DNA of 64,000 nt from Pseudofabraea citricarpa (lineage: Eukaryota > Ascomycota > Leotiomycetes > Helotiales > Dermateaceae): contig JAPWGK010000002.1 of assembly GCA_029641185.1 (NCBI GenBank), forward strand, positions 248,001-312,000. The letters are read 5' to 3'. The position numbers and the translations under genes are program-made. This document shows positions 1 to 12,277 of the stretch, piece by piece; positions within the stretch are counted from its first letter, which is position 1, and each line of letters starts with the position of its first letter. The notes beneath the pieces are model-generated. The model was not told where the DNA came from. It saw only the letters and a list, made by a program, of their open reading frames with translations, and did no database searches.

Positions 1-190
1 CATAACACGAGTAAACATTGCGCAGTCTTTGTATCATCGCACTTGGTTATACAATTCTTTCTATTTCTACATATTATAGATCTCAAACCCACCCATTCTT
101 ACAAGCTCCTTTCCATCCAATCCAAGCATGTAAATGCATACACACACGCTGCCCTATCATCTCGGTAGACCAAAATAAGTCGCTGCACAC

Positions 191-1744
191 TTACAAACTC
201 GTATTCACAACACACGGCCGGCTCTTATCCAAGCAAACGATATCTCTCTCGAGGCTCTTAAACTTCGGCCCATTCGGCCCGCTCGTGAACTTATGAAATC
301 CCCGCTCATAAGTCATCTGCAGAGGATCGTCTTCCGCATACTGCATGTCGCCCCACCTGCCGTTGAAATACAGAAACGCGGCCGGGTCGTCGGTCTTGGC
401 AGCTGTGAAGTTCTCGCTCTTGGAGTCGTACGTGAAGTACGCGGCGTTCAAGGTCGGGTCCCAGATGCTTCCTACCGAGCTTAGGTCGAATGCTAGATCG
501 CGGGGGATCTGTGCTTCTGTGAAGAGTTAGAAACTTTGTATATAGACTTCAGCGTTGGGTCTGAAGGAAGAGGGGAAGGGTAGGTACCTAGATCGGCCAG
601 ATCTTGTTTTCCGGCTTTGGCGTAGTTTGCGTGTGATCCTTTCGCGCTATAGCTTATTGGGCGGCCGGTGGATGCTTTTTCGACTGCTTCATATGTGTAT
701 GCTCGGCCGAAATTGTGCTGGCTATACCATATGGAATCAGGAAGACCATTCTTGAAACGGATCATGTTATGTTCCCTATCTCCAGAGTCAGTGTTGCGTT
801 TTCTCTTGGTTTGCTGCATCAAGTTTCGGAGATGAGAAAAGGAGAAATCTATAACGTACCAGTCTCCCACGTGATCTCCAATCTCCATTTCCATCACTGT
901 CGGTCCCTGGTTGAAGGAGTAGAAATACATGTAGAACGCATCGAGCATCCCATGGCCATGATCGTTCACTATGACGACGCAACTCTTTCCTGCCGTCTTG
1001 AGAGTCTTCGGGTCTGGTTTATCACCTTTGAGGAATGCTGGCTCGTTTGGAAGATCAATCTCATCATTCAAAGTCAAGAAAATCTCTTCTCCTCCTAGAT
1101 CGTTCAGAAGATTGAGATTTTCTAGTGAAAGAGGTGTGGGCGGATTGGCGATTGGGGTAAAGTTTAATGCTGGACGTGTGTTCTGGATGTGTGCTTCCAA
1201 GTCACTTGGAAAGAACAGCTCTCGTTTATCAAGAACTACTATAGGTGCTATATTCAACATTCTGTCAGTATCAAATTCTTGTGAGCAAGGGAATCAAGAT
1301 AAATTACCATATGCCAAAACATAGGGCGGAATTGCCGTAGCAGACAACTCCTTCGCCAACTCGACGGTAAGTGCAACAGACTGGGGAGGAACAAAAAGCC
1401 GACTAGGTCCTCTGAGCCAAAACATAAGAAGGAGGATAACGATGGAGAATCCCGCTACCCAAGAGATGATCTAAAGACAATATTCAAATTAGCGTCATGC
1501 CTTAGCAAAAAGCCGTCGTCGCACGTACCGTCTTCGGAGATATCCTCTTTAACGCCGAAGGATACTGCTGACCAGCAGATCCTGTACTCCATTGGCCTGC
1601 CCTCTCCGGATCAGGACCAAAATCATCATCATGGTCCCCTAAGTCAGTCAAAGGAACCTCGTCGTCTCTCTCGCTGTCCTGGCGGCTGAGAAACGGGACG
1701 CTCTCTACGACACGCCGGAGAGGCGTGGGTTGTTTCAACACCAT
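191..1744 (-). CDS. Vps62-like membrane protein, 5 exons, 426 aa
   Basis: The join 1744-1529, 1470-1308, 1247-860, 775-588, 516-191 keeps one frame and gives 426 residues. Residues 1-72 are polar and acidic. Residues about 73-91 form one hydrophobic segment, so a type II-like signal anchor is likely. The rest is a Vps62-family (DUF946-like) domain: YAPIV after the membrane segment, the hallmark GDWEH created exactly at the exon 3/4 junction near residue 255, then GSHANYA and WDPTLN. Yeast Vps62 was found in screens for vacuolar sorting; the biochemical role of the family is not settled. The third-exon acceptor at 1248/1247 was chosen because the nearer AG at 1263/1262 would put a stop in frame, whereas this one restores the family sequence. 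Family identity is fairly sure; function is not. Confidence 0.82.
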
Positions 1745-2712
1745 CGACCGGATCGACCCGGGTTCTTCCTAAACCGGCTCTGGATCAAAAAGTCGGCGAG
1801 TGAACGTGAGCAATGCAATAAAACTGTTGGATTCTGAGAAGACCAGCTACAAAAGACTCGCTGTTGGTTTGGTTGGGTTGGTACTGTTGACGTGCATTTG
1901 CTGACGAGGTGGGGAACGCTACCGACACATCGGGATTCCAGGTGTACGGCCGAGAGAGAGAAGAGAGAGAAAGAGAGTAAGAAAGATGCTGCTGCTAATC
2001 ACGTACAGCTGAGCGGCAATACATGAACACCCGCTGCTACTGTTGATCTGTCGAACAACGGCAGGAAGTTTGTGAAGAAAAATGTGATGACGAAGGGAGG
2101 GTTTTTCGACACGTGCTGTAACACGTCGCATCCGGCTTGCCGAGTCACCACAGCCGAAATTTGAGGCGACTCGCTTTGCCCTTTTATACATCTGATAAAG
2201 TCAACTCGGGTGCATAATTTGCGGGCATTAACCAAAAAGCCTGTTCAGGTTTGAGCCGACTCGCTTTGCCTTTTTGTACGGTACATCTGCTAAAGTCAAC
2301 TCCAGCACGTAATTTACGAGCATTCATCAAAAGTCTGTTTAAATTAGCCGAGTTTGTTACCTAGGTAGTCGGTACACGTGTAGAAATATGCTTTTGCTTG
2401 AAATGTTTGATCTCTCAGATGTCTTGTTTCTACTTGAAGCTAACTCGTTCCGCTCGGCGTCCGGTATAAAAGAGCCGGTCTGGCAAATCACCGTTTAGGA
2501 TCTTGAGGACCTTCAACAAAAACTCTGGGTTCGGCAAGTATAGAGCAGTTGCCTCGTCAAAGGCTTCCCCTTGCATAAAATAATTAATTTTCATCTTCAA
2601 AAGTATAGCCTAAGGTTACCAGAGGGGTCCTCTCTCATTATTCCATGCAGATAGAGCATAATATCAGCAAACAAAGCCATAGCACCCATCTTTTCACCTG
2701 CAAAACAACCCT
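1745..2712. other. intergenic, contains a diverged tandem duplication
   Basis: No ORF here has coding character. The stretch is the promoter side of the Vps62-like gene and the 3' side of the Dal5-type permease. It holds a two-copy tandem duplication, entered separately, and a short CT/GA-rich tract around 1950-1985. Confidence 0.6.
2161..2340. repeat. two-copy diverged tandem duplication (about 90 bp unit)
   Basis: Copy 1 (about 2161-2249) and copy 2 (about 2250-2340) share the ordered blocks gactcgctttgcc, acatctg.taaagtcaactc, cgtaattt or gcataattt, gcatt..ccaaaa and gcctgtt. They differ by scattered substitutions and a small insertion, so the duplication is old. No coding potential was seen. 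Confidence 0.75.
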
Positions 2713-4519
2713 CTAAATCCTATATCTGAAATGTAAATTCTCCAAATCCGTCAGGTCCTCAAAGCCCTCGAGAGCTTCCTGCTCAACCTGCGCACTCAAG
2801 CCTCTCTTATCACGAGACCGATTTTGGAAATAACAAGTTCCCGTGTACAGAACCTGCAGGAATATGCATACAGCATAGCAGGTGATCAAGCCCTTGATAG
2901 CTGATGGGTACCGAGGTGCTTCGTCGGCGAAAAATATATGGGGGCCGGCAATATTGCCCGCGCAGTAGAATCTATGGTTCTATTAGAGAGCTGATAGGAA
3001 GAGGATAAAGGGAAATACGTACACAAAGTATAGACCAATGACTGTAGTTCGCTTTGTGTGGCCAGCGACGTTGAGGACGGGAAGTGTCCAGTTCAGAACG
3101 ATTGGCGACCCGAGGACGTTCTGCAGCCAGGCGCAAGCGACGAGGCCGTAGCGATGGGAGATATCGATGGTCATTATTCCTGCAAGCCCTGCAATTCCAG
3201 GTAGACATCCAACTATATGTATGAATCAGAAAAATCTGTCAAGAGTAAGATACGACAAGAATGACTTACTTATGATAGTTAGTCCAGTCATGTTTTTGAT
3301 CCCTGCCAAATAACCAAGTCCAATACAGCCGATGATCTCAAAAGCCCCACCGGGCATCTGTAACAAACTCGCTCTGATAGAACTGAAGCCGAATCCTTTG
3401 ATAAGCGCACTGGCGAAATTTGCGACTCCGCCGTTGATCATCCCTAATGCACTGCCCATGAGAAGGAGAAGATATGTCTTAGGATCCGTGAAAGCCTCTC
3501 TGACTTGGTACCGTAGGAATTTGGTATGCTTGACACCAGTCTTGTTGCGCGAGATGCGCCATACGGCTACGACACGCTCGTACTCGGTAAACATCTTACC
3601 ATTGTGAGGTCCATCTGGTAGGTATAGGATAATCACTACTCCCCAGGCTATTGTCAATGTGCCAACAACCTATAATTTATCAATTAGCTATGGCTAAGCG
3701 ATAGCCCAAAAGACACTTACAAGGTAGATCAGCTTCCAATTTGGAACTGCTAATCCATCTACATGTCCGAGGCCGTAAGCGAGCAACGCCCCAATTATGC
3801 TACTCATACCATTCATCCCGAGCCAAAAGCTAGTCCGCAAAGGCTGTTCCTCTCTCGTCCAAAGTGAGGAGGTGAGAAGTATCCAGGCCGGAGAAATGCA
3901 AGCCTCCACGAATCCAAGTACAAATCGAATCGCAAAGAACCCGGAGAAGTTAAAGACGGCTGCTTGAAGCATACAGATAGCACCCCAGACGAAGAGCATA
4001 CCACCCACAAGCTTGCCGATAGGGAACCTTTGAAGTGCAAGATTAGATGGCCAAGCTCCGCAAAGCCAACCGAAGTAAAGTGCTGATGCTACCCAAGAGT
4101 AATCATCTCCGGTCATGTGTGTGTCTGGTTGTAACCCATAAGCGTTGGAGTAATTTAAACTAGAAACTATCAGTAACAGTTTTGTCAGATCGGGCAGGAG
4201 ATTTACGTTTGTTTATCCAAGAAACTGAGCATATAAGTGGTCATCATCTTGACCCATGTCAGTACGTTGTGATGATGAATAAATAAGCATTATTTACCAT
4301 TGGAAGGACGATAAAATCAAGCTTTTTCTTGACTTTAGCTGCATCCTTCTCCAGTTGAGCGGTGTCATACTGAAGCGATTGCTGGAACAAGGCCAGTCCC
4401 ACATCGGTATGCAATTCGTCGATTTCAGCTTTCGCCACCATGTCAGTAACTCCACCCTTCGACGTGTGTTCTTGCGAGATTTCCATCGCTGGACTCGTCG
4501 TCTTCTCGATGTCAGTCAT
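2713..4519 (-). CDS. Dal5-type MFS permease (allantoate/ureide or carboxylate anion symporter family), 6 exons, 516 aa
   Basis: The join 4519-4298, 4247-4207, 4159-3721, 3669-3270, 3212-3023, 2971-2713 gives one frame of 516 residues with about 12 hydrophobic segments. Family marks are the end of TM1 with LDKQTLNYSNAYG (the second exon is only 41 nt), then TGDDYSW, YFGWLCGAWPSNLALQRFPIGK (TM2 to loop) and the GFVEACISPAW segment. The C-terminal tail is charged and cytosolic. The family imports anions such as allantoate, ureidosuccinate, nicotinate, pantothenate or small peptides; which one cannot be read from sequence. It is divergent from the amidase at 5211 across a 691-nt shared upstream region, and a Zn2Cys6 regulator follows the amidase. 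A substrate hydrolysed by that amidase is therefore a reasonable inference. Confidence 0.85.
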
Positions 4520-5210
4520 GTTGATCGTCTTTGCATCAACTTGTGCAGCTTTACTAAAGATTAAGTTCGGAATCTGGGGTTATCGATTCCTTTATGTCTC
4601 TCCCCATCACCGCCGTAGCATTTTCTGATAAGGATTGCTGCATGGTTATCTTTTGCCGTAGAGCACAGCGAGGAATAGGTACTCGATCGGCCGAGTACCA
4701 GCTGATCAACACCATGATAACCCCAACTTTTAGCGATAAGAATACAGCAGTGTTGTAACCTCCACAATATTGCATCCGCGCAATTGCCATCCATTGGTTA
4801 CAAAGCAAGAGACGGACATGATGTCGACGGCTGCCAAGTACGGGAACGATAGGCTTTTGATAGCGATACCAGTGCCTGCAGCGGAAGTGCTTTGCGGGGC
4901 TAAGCTTCTTGTGCCCAGTAAACAAAAGTGGGATGGCTCGTATTGTGGGAGTATGAGAGGCCAATACGCTATCTACCCGCATTAGCTATCCCAGTGCGTC
5001 AAACCAAGATAAGAGCTACAAAACCGCGAGATGCTGCTGTGCTGCGACGCAATCTGCCATAATACATCTCACAACCAGCTATCTAAGCTATCAAATTCTC
5101 GTAAGTTGGAAGGCGTGCTGTGCCGGGTGTCCGAGAACGTGCTTTAAATGAAAGATACTTGCGCAAAAAGCAATTGGAGACATTCATTCGCTTCTCTTTA
5201 GACATCCAAA
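4520..5210. promoter_or_regulatory. divergent intergenic region between Dal5-type permease and amidase
   Basis: This 691-nt stretch separates the two divergent start codons and must carry both promoters. Several GATA-core sequences are present (for example cgataag near 4734-4740 and gataagg near 4628-4634), which fits control by GATA-type nitrogen regulators. That is an inference, because such short motifs are common. ORFs in this region show no protein-like sequence. Confidence 0.5.
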
Positions 5211-7032
5211 ATGACTTCTAAATCATGGCAAGAACTTACTGCTGCAAAGAAGGCAGAGCAATTAGAAAGAATACCAAAGGAATGGATTCTATCCCCGGAT
5301 AAAATACCTGCGGAGGGTACTGTCGATTTGCGACCCGTTGCTAGTTCTTGTGGTATTCTCTCCGAAAAGGAACTGAAAATCACAGGGGAATTTGATGCAA
5401 CTGCATTAGCGGAAGAAATTGCTAAAGGCACATACACTGCAGTCGAAGTTGTCACTGCGTATTGCAAGCGTGCTGCAGTTGGACAACAACTGTGCAATTA
5501 TCTAACAGAGATAATGTTCTCGGATGCAATTGCGGCAGCTGAGAAGCTTGACGAAACTTTCAATGCAACAGGAAAGACAGTCGGTCCCCTTCACGGTTTG
5601 CCGATGACATTCAAGGTAAGACTCAGTTAATTATTTAGCAACTTGTGCTCATTAAGTACAGGAATGCTTCCACGTAAAAGGTTATGATGCAAGTGACGGA
5701 TATATCTCGAGAACCTTCGACCCCTCCACAACCGACAGTTACATGATACAGATTGTCAGAAATGCGGGTGCAGTGGTGATCGCTAAAACAAATACACCAC
5801 AAACAATGTTGGTGGCAGAGGCCCATAACAATGTTTTCGGACAAACAAAGAACCCAGTCGTTTCGCACTTGACTTGTGGTGGTAGCAGTGGTGGAGAGGG
5901 ATCGATTATGGCTTTCAGAGGGAGTGCGCTTGGAATTGGCACTGATGTTGGAGGATCTATTCGGTATGCATACAGTCCTTGAACAAAGCACATGCTAATC
6001 TGTACTTCAGAATCCCGGCAGCGTCGAATGGAACATATGGGTACAAGCCTTCAAACGGAGTCCTCCCCATGATAGGCTATGCAGCGTCTAACTGGGTAGG
6101 AATGAACACTGGCGTTCCAGCAGTCTGTGGCCCAATTGCGAATTCTCTTCGCGACTTGACACTATTAACAAAAGTCGTTCGTGGTGTAAAACCTTGGGTT
6201 TTTGATCCTGCAATCGTCCCATACATTTGCGAACGGGGTGCCTCATCTCGTAAGCCAGTCGTGGGCGTTATTAGCTCGAGTGGGTTGACCCCACATCCTC
6301 CTATAATTAGGAGCATTCAAGAAGCCCGAAAAAAACTTGAAGCGGCAGGGTTTGAAGTTAAAGATTTTGTTCCGCCTGACTTTGCCGAGATCCGTAAGGT
6401 TACGAAGGAATTATTCACCTTGGATGGTCTTTCCTACCCAAAGCGAGAATTGGCGAAAGCTGGCGAGCCAGTTGTGCAATCTGTGAAGAATATCGGATTT
6501 TGGTCAATACCAGCAAAGACCCCAGAAGAGATGTGGCAATGGAATGCAAAGAAGTTAGGTATCCAAAAAGATATGCTTGATCGATGGCAAGAAGCCAAGG
6601 TTGATGTCGTGTTATGTCCCGCTGGACCACACACAGCGGTAAAACCTGGTGACTGGATGATGGACCACTATACCGTAGCGTGGAATGCTGTTGATGCATG
6701 TAAAATTGGACCTCCTTCAAACGAATGATTCGCTAATCCTCATGGTTTAGTACCCTGCAGTCATCATACCTTTCTCGACAGCAGATCCTGAAAAAGACCC
6801 CGTGAATACAAACTTTGCTGCATGGGAGACCAACAAAGAGCCAGATGAGATAGTCCAGGCAATGTGTAGGTGTCCAAGATCGAGATACATCATTGAAAAT
6901 GGCTGACATAAAATAGATGAACCAAAACTCATGGCGGGAGCACCTGTGTGCCTACAGCTAGTCGGACTGAGGCTAGAAGACGAGCAACTTTTGAAAGATG
7001 CAGAGCTTATCGACCAGATACTAAACCACTAA
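5211..7032 (+). CDS. amidase-signature family hydrolase (acetamidase-like), 5 exons, 540 aa
   Basis: The join 5211-5615, 5662-5963, 6011-6695, 6751-6865, 6917-7032 gives 540 residues, the usual size for fungal amidases. The Ser-cisSer-Lys triad is intact: Lys135 in FKECF, cis-Ser210 in CGGSSGGEG and nucleophile Ser234 in GTDVGGSIR. The spacings of 75 and 24 residues equal those of mammalian FAAH (K142, S217, S241). The enzyme should hydrolyse a carboxamide to acid plus ammonia; the substrate is unknown. There is no signal peptide, so it is cytosolic. Intron 3 is the uncertain one. A GC-AG intron (6696-6750) gives the family-like NAVDYPAV, while a canonical GT-AG intron (6700-6760) also stays in frame but loses two residues there. 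The gene is divergent from the Dal5-type permease and convergent with a Zn2Cys6 regulator 171 nt away. Confidence 0.88.
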
Positions 7033-7203
7033 AGCTTATATTCCCAATTCAAGGTACCTCCAAATATGGTCATGCCATAGCCAAGTTCCAGTACAGTAAG
7101 AAATTATGGTGATGTTGTTAGGCCTCTTATCGAGCGAAAATTTATTGGTAGTGGCGCCAAATTTTATTCGGGATAGGGGTATTCGACTTCCGAGTTCCCT
7201 TGG

Positions 7204-8862
7204 TCAAATCGGGATCAACTCCCCTGGATGTTGTGCGACCAGTGCCATCCAATTCCATTCGGATCCCTCGTCTCTTCCTTTCCACACTCGATCCACACAG
7301 AATTTTCGTGTTCTCAAGGCGGTCGCTGTTCTTCTAAAAGTGCATACTGCGCCAAATGCTTCGAGTGCAATCGCTCTATCATCTCGGTTCACAAGTTCAC
7401 AAGCTGCAATAAATACAGGCCAAAGTGACATTCTCAGTTCTTCAGGCGGCCCAATAGTATATATCATTACATTATGTGCCATATCGAGAGCTGTATCATC
7501 GGCTGTCGTCGAAGTTCCCGGTGGATTGAATAGTCGATGGAGGTAAAGTAGAGCAGCAGTACGGTAGCAGAACGCTTGTGACAAAAACTTTCTTGACGAT
7601 CTAAAAGTTACACCTCGAGGTGAAAATGGTTGCCATGCTGATATTCGTGCAGCAAGGTGAGCAGCTCTATGTGATAGTGATACCCCTTGAGGTAGAGGAG
7701 AGGCCATATGCTCGCCAACGTCTTCCAGTTCAGCAATGCAACTCGCATACACTGGCCCACGTACGTCTTCGGCTAGAGCGCAAAGTTCTGCTAAGAGTGG
7801 CATTAACGTCGCCGTATAACCCATGAAACGGTCCGGTGTGTGCCGACACTGTTCATCGAGCCAAACAGTTGTCGATATTGCAGGCCGCCTGAAGTGTGTC
7901 AAAGATGTGATCATATCTTGACGCGCAAGAGCACGTATAAAATATTTAGCCAGTGAAGTCACCTCTCTACCAGTTTGTATGTGATGGCTGATGAGAAGTG
8001 CTGCATTCTGAAGTAGAGCCGGTATTGCTGTCTCTCCGGCTGGAGCTTTCATATCGATGAGCTAGTAGTAAAAATAGTCAGCCATGACTTGACCAATGCT
8101 AAAATATCTTACCTCCATTGCGCACAAGCCGAGCAGCATAACCACAATTTGTTCCAGGTCGCGATCAGGGTCGTCCATTGCTCTCAAATTAGCAAGTATT
8201 CGTGCTCTCCGATCAAGCACTGGTACTACGAAATTAAAACCCCCATCCGACACATATATCCTCCCAACGGCGAACAAGCAGTCGCTAATAGCCTTCGGAT
8301 TGCGTTGTAATACCATCAACACATTAGCGTTCATCTCATTAGTAAACTCACGCCCAATAACAAGTTCTGTAGGATGACGACTGAAGTAAACCTCGATTGT
8401 TGGTTCGTCTGCTGGATTAATCATTCCCGGCGGAATGGTAGATACTGTGCTCAAAGGCACCATGGAGAAAAATTCATTTAAGTCAGATGGTGTCGTGTGT
8501 CGATTTCCCCTCGTACTAAGCACCATCTGGGACGGCTCGACCTTTTCATCGTCACCCTTTTGGGAATGTGGTGATTGCGCTGAGAATACAGATCCATAAT
8601 TTGATAGAGAAGGGCTTGTTGGCGATCCAAGTTTCTCGATTTTGGGGCCGTTATCTGAGCTTGTCGTCGTTCTCTCCTGTGACTTTTTATATGGGCTTGA
8701 TGCTCGTCTAGACCGGGCTTGCTTGAGCTTCTCCTTGACGTTGTTGTAGCCGTGACAAGTGATACGGCGACGAGCACAAGTGCCGCATGAAGGATGGACC
8801 TCGTCGCATTTCACTTTGGAGCGTTTGCAGTCCACGCAACCTCCCCGTGAACGTGTGCTCAT
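7204..8862 (-). CDS. Zn2Cys6 transcription factor, 2 exons, 535 aa
   Basis: The join 8862-8113, 8061-7204 (51-nt intron) gives 535 residues. The N-terminus holds a complete binuclear zinc cluster, C9-x2-C12-x6-C19-x5-C25-x2-C28-x6-C35, followed by a basic Lys/Arg-rich linker and a Ser-rich region to about residue 120. The remainder is a helical fungal-specific regulator domain without recognisable catalytic motifs. The gene converges on the amidase, with only 171 nt between the stop codons. A pathway-specific activator of the neighbouring amidase and permease is the natural inference; proof would need expression data. The long C-terminal exon is well conserved in coding character, with no frame breaks. 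Confidence 0.87.
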
Positions 8863-9892
8863 CGTGCTAGCATGAGCCTATAGAATGATGGATCGGGCCC
8901 GTGATGCATTGACCACGCTGGGAAAGTATGGGTTGCTTTGACGTTATTGCTTGCGTGAGGTTGACGTGCTTCTGTTTGACATAATCAGAAGCTTGTACAT
9001 GCAGCTGGTCTTTGAAGAGTGGGTTCTGGAGATGCGACAGAATTGTTGACCTCGGACTTGAGAAATACGACGACGCGAATCTGGAAGATTGTCAAAAGTG
9101 GGGCCCGATGCTGAGCGGGGTGGGGAGCATCATGTGCCAGACTTGGATCACGTGGTATATAGCAAGACGGCTATAACGAACGGCATAGGGAAGATGTCTC
9201 GTAGTTTGCTGGCTGGATTGGTTTATGAATTGCTTTTTTAGTAAATGTGGGGACTAATTTGAGAGTTTGAGCTTGGAAAATACGATTCTACGGATACGGC
9301 GCTTACAGACTGGTCACGAGTCTCATTAAATTCTCTTTTCTTTTCTTTTCCTTGGCCATTGCAAATTTCTTCGCCGTCATAGTGCGGCTTTGGGCACAGG
9401 TTTAATTCAAGGAAGCAAATAATGGACGCCACTGGGTGTATTTTAGTCATTAGTTGTGACAAATTTTCAGCCTGTCACGATGTTTTGCTCAAACTTACCC
9501 GCGCTATCATCTTGAACACATTATTATTCATCAAACAAGTTGACAGCGAAATGGTTTGTCTCTTGTATTATTTGCGTACCTTAAGATTAGATATGTCAGT
9601 GGCAAAAAAAAAATCCCATCGATACAGATGTGCTAAATCCCTGATATGATCATGCTCGGCCACTTACTTTATGTCTGACATTCTAGAGCTTATTATCAAG
9701 CATCTCTAGCTCAATAGTCTGGACCTTGGCATAAAGAAATTTTACTGATTCATATTCTATAAAAAGAGTTAGCTACTGAAGTTACAAGGTTAGAAGATTA
9801 AAAGCAGCCAACAATTTCCTCAATGACGTACCCGCTAAGCGACGAGAAACAAAAACAACCGACAGAACCAAGCACAGCCCTTCTATCACTCG
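8863..9892. other. intergenic, no gene seen
   Basis: About 1 kb between the start of the Zn2Cys6 gene and the 3' end of the first ankyrin gene. The half nearer 9893 is AT-rich. I saw only short ORFs of non-protein character and no repeat. Confidence 0.5.
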
Positions 9893-11978
9893 TTAACTTT
9901 CTCCTTCGTCCCATGCACCTGGAATCCTCATCTCTGGCTCATCTGGAGCTTTATCGTCATCCTGATCAGATAACCGATAATGGTCAGAGTCAAAATCTTC
10001 AAATATTCCACCCGCTGGATCTTCAATCATGCTCCAGAAATCTCTCGCAAATCCATTGTCCTGATCTAAAAACCAGAATTTCCAGTCTTCTGGTTGTGGA
10101 CCATAGACAAACCCGACAAATCCTGTACATATGCGCTTTTCATAATCCCAAAATTCTTTACTACAATGTGCGATCTGCTTCCGTTCTGCGGCTCCATACT
10201 GGACAAGATCAATACCCGCCATGCTGAGATCAGTAAGGAATACGTGAATTAACTCGCTAAGGCGTTGAGTAGCAGTCTTATTGAACCCTCCATACTGAAA
10301 GCAATAGTAAATGAGTGTATATAGTGGAGTTTCTTCGACCATAGAAATGCTGCTCACTTCGAGCCCTATTGAGACGAGCTTCCGCAGCTGGACCCGGAAA
10401 CTTGAATATGGATCATTCAGATACAAGTGTTCCAGCTTGTATCTAAACCTAGAAATTGATTCAGCAGCATAATAAAGTAAATTCTGACCATATCTATCAG
10501 TTAGTCTAACTAGATCCTTCCATTTATCTTCGTTGCCAAGGGCCAGCGTAAGATTGCTTGCTAGACATTCCATAGAAGTATGCCTCAAATTCTGTACTAT
10601 TATTTTGAATTTATCAACTCCAGCCGTTTGTTGATATGGAGGAAAAATCTGGCTTTGAAGATATTGAAATAAACCATTAGGTGAGTCACAAATTTCTAAC
10701 ACAAAATAGTCTTCTATGAGGAATTCGCTAGATCCTGCATTGATAAGAAGACGAGCAGTATCTTCCGCATGTAAAGGATTATCGGTGGACCAGACTAAAT
10801 CGTGTAAGGGTGCCCTAAGTAACAAGATTATTAATGGTTCTACCATGATATCTAACATATGGAGACTTACTCTCCATCGTTTTTAAGAGCCAGAACAGAT
10901 GCACCTTGAGCTATTAAAAACTCACACATGTCATAATATTTGAGCATGGCGGCATACTATTATCAATATTAGCTCACCAGCACTGGAACTTGTTATCTTT
11001 ATTAAGTCTAACATACGTGTAAAGCAGTCCGACCATACTTATCATCTCTGTCACTAATAAAAGCATCCTTGTTTGTTAGCATTCTTCGCACCTCTAATAA
11101 GTCCCCGTCATGAACAGCTTCAAAAAATGGAGAGTCGTTGGGGATAACTCTGTAAGTAGAAAAGCTAAACTGCCAACCCGACGAGTTTTCACGCCCAGCG
11201 ATATCCCATACTTTGCTCGAGTACCACAGCGGTGCTTTGTAGTATGCTCGTACGTTCCTAGATCTTCCTTGGTAGCTACACCCGCCCGAAGCGAAGTAAA
11301 AACTTCCGAATACATAGGGGGCCCAAGTTGAAGTAGTCTGTAGGGTTTTACAAGCGACAGTACTGGTCTTAACTGAAGTGTTTGTAGCAACGGAAACGGT
11401 GGTATGAGATTCAGCCATGATTTTAGAAAACTCTGCCGTGATGATACTCGGTTGCATTTGCACCATTGTTTGCATCATTTCCATCATTGCGGCATTTTTC
11501 TGCAACATTGCGCTGCGGCTTCGTCAGCTACGCTTCCAAATGGATAAGAGAGCAAGAAATACTTGGTTTGGAGATTACAAGCCAATTGTAGCAACTGTAT
11601 GGATTCATAGAGCCTCTTTTTGAACCTCTCCAAATCATCCTTCTTTAAGACAAATCTTGCAGATTCTGCCTTGCGTTTCAAACCCGTCTTTCCCTCCAGC
11701 TTCTTTGAAAATTCTTTGACAAGTTCGCTCAACTTATCTGCAGCTACTTTGCATATATCGAAGCATTCGGTAGGTACCGCACTATCTTCCGATTGTATTT
11801 GCATAGAATCGAGCGTCCTGAATAGTACGTCAAGCTGGAGAATTTGATGATTGATCTCGCTGTCCACCTGCGCGACTTGGTCTCTGAAGCTCTTCAGCTT
11901 CTGTATACTGCTAATTAGGTTTCCTGCAAGCTGGGCCACCGCGATACCACTTGCGACCGTACCTAACACTTCAGCCAT
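9893..11978 (-). CDS. PigL_N-like / ankyrin protein, paralog A, 4 exons, 639 aa
   Basis: The join 11978-11563, 11512-11017, 10956-10871, 10814-9893 gives 639 residues. The start at MAEVLGTVASGIAVAQLAG is the standard beginning of the fungal STAND N-terminal domain (PigL_N/Helo-like class), an all-helical domain of about 140 residues; a farther upstream ATG would add 23 unrelated residues. Next comes a Met/Gln-rich linker, a GSFYF...YK block and ankyrin-type repeats (GRTALHYAAM, FLIAQGAS, APLHDLVW). The conserved C-terminal region holds GFVYGPQPEDW, FWFLDQ and IPGAWDEGES. There is no NACHT or NB-ARC ATPase between the N-domain and the repeats. A signalling or incompatibility role is inferred from the domain class only. 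The same-strand paralog at 20981-23211 shares the architecture and all three intron phases. Confidence 0.82.
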
Positions 11979-12277
11979 TTTGTGGCGGACGATTCGGTAT
12001 CTGGAAATCCGACTTCGCAGCCTCAGCAAGGCTGTGGGGTAAGTCACGGCTCGATTCGGCGGTTAGACGTTGTAAACCGGCTACAGTATTTGAGTACAGT
12101 ACTCTGTATTCGCGAAAATTTAACCCCAGCGAGTGTCCGGGTTCAGAAATTATTTCAGAGATGAAGAGTAGATGAAGCTGTTGAGTGAGCTGGGGGGCAC
12201 AGCCACAGCCAAATTTTCATGAGGATGAGGTCTGCCTCCCACAGAGCCTTACCTTCCATTGGACTCGCATCGTGGCC

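Noticed and set aside
7106..7546. 146-codon plus-strand ORF overlapping the Zn2Cys6 gene
   Set aside because: Antisense to the regulator's second exon, whose minus-strand frame is clearly coding.
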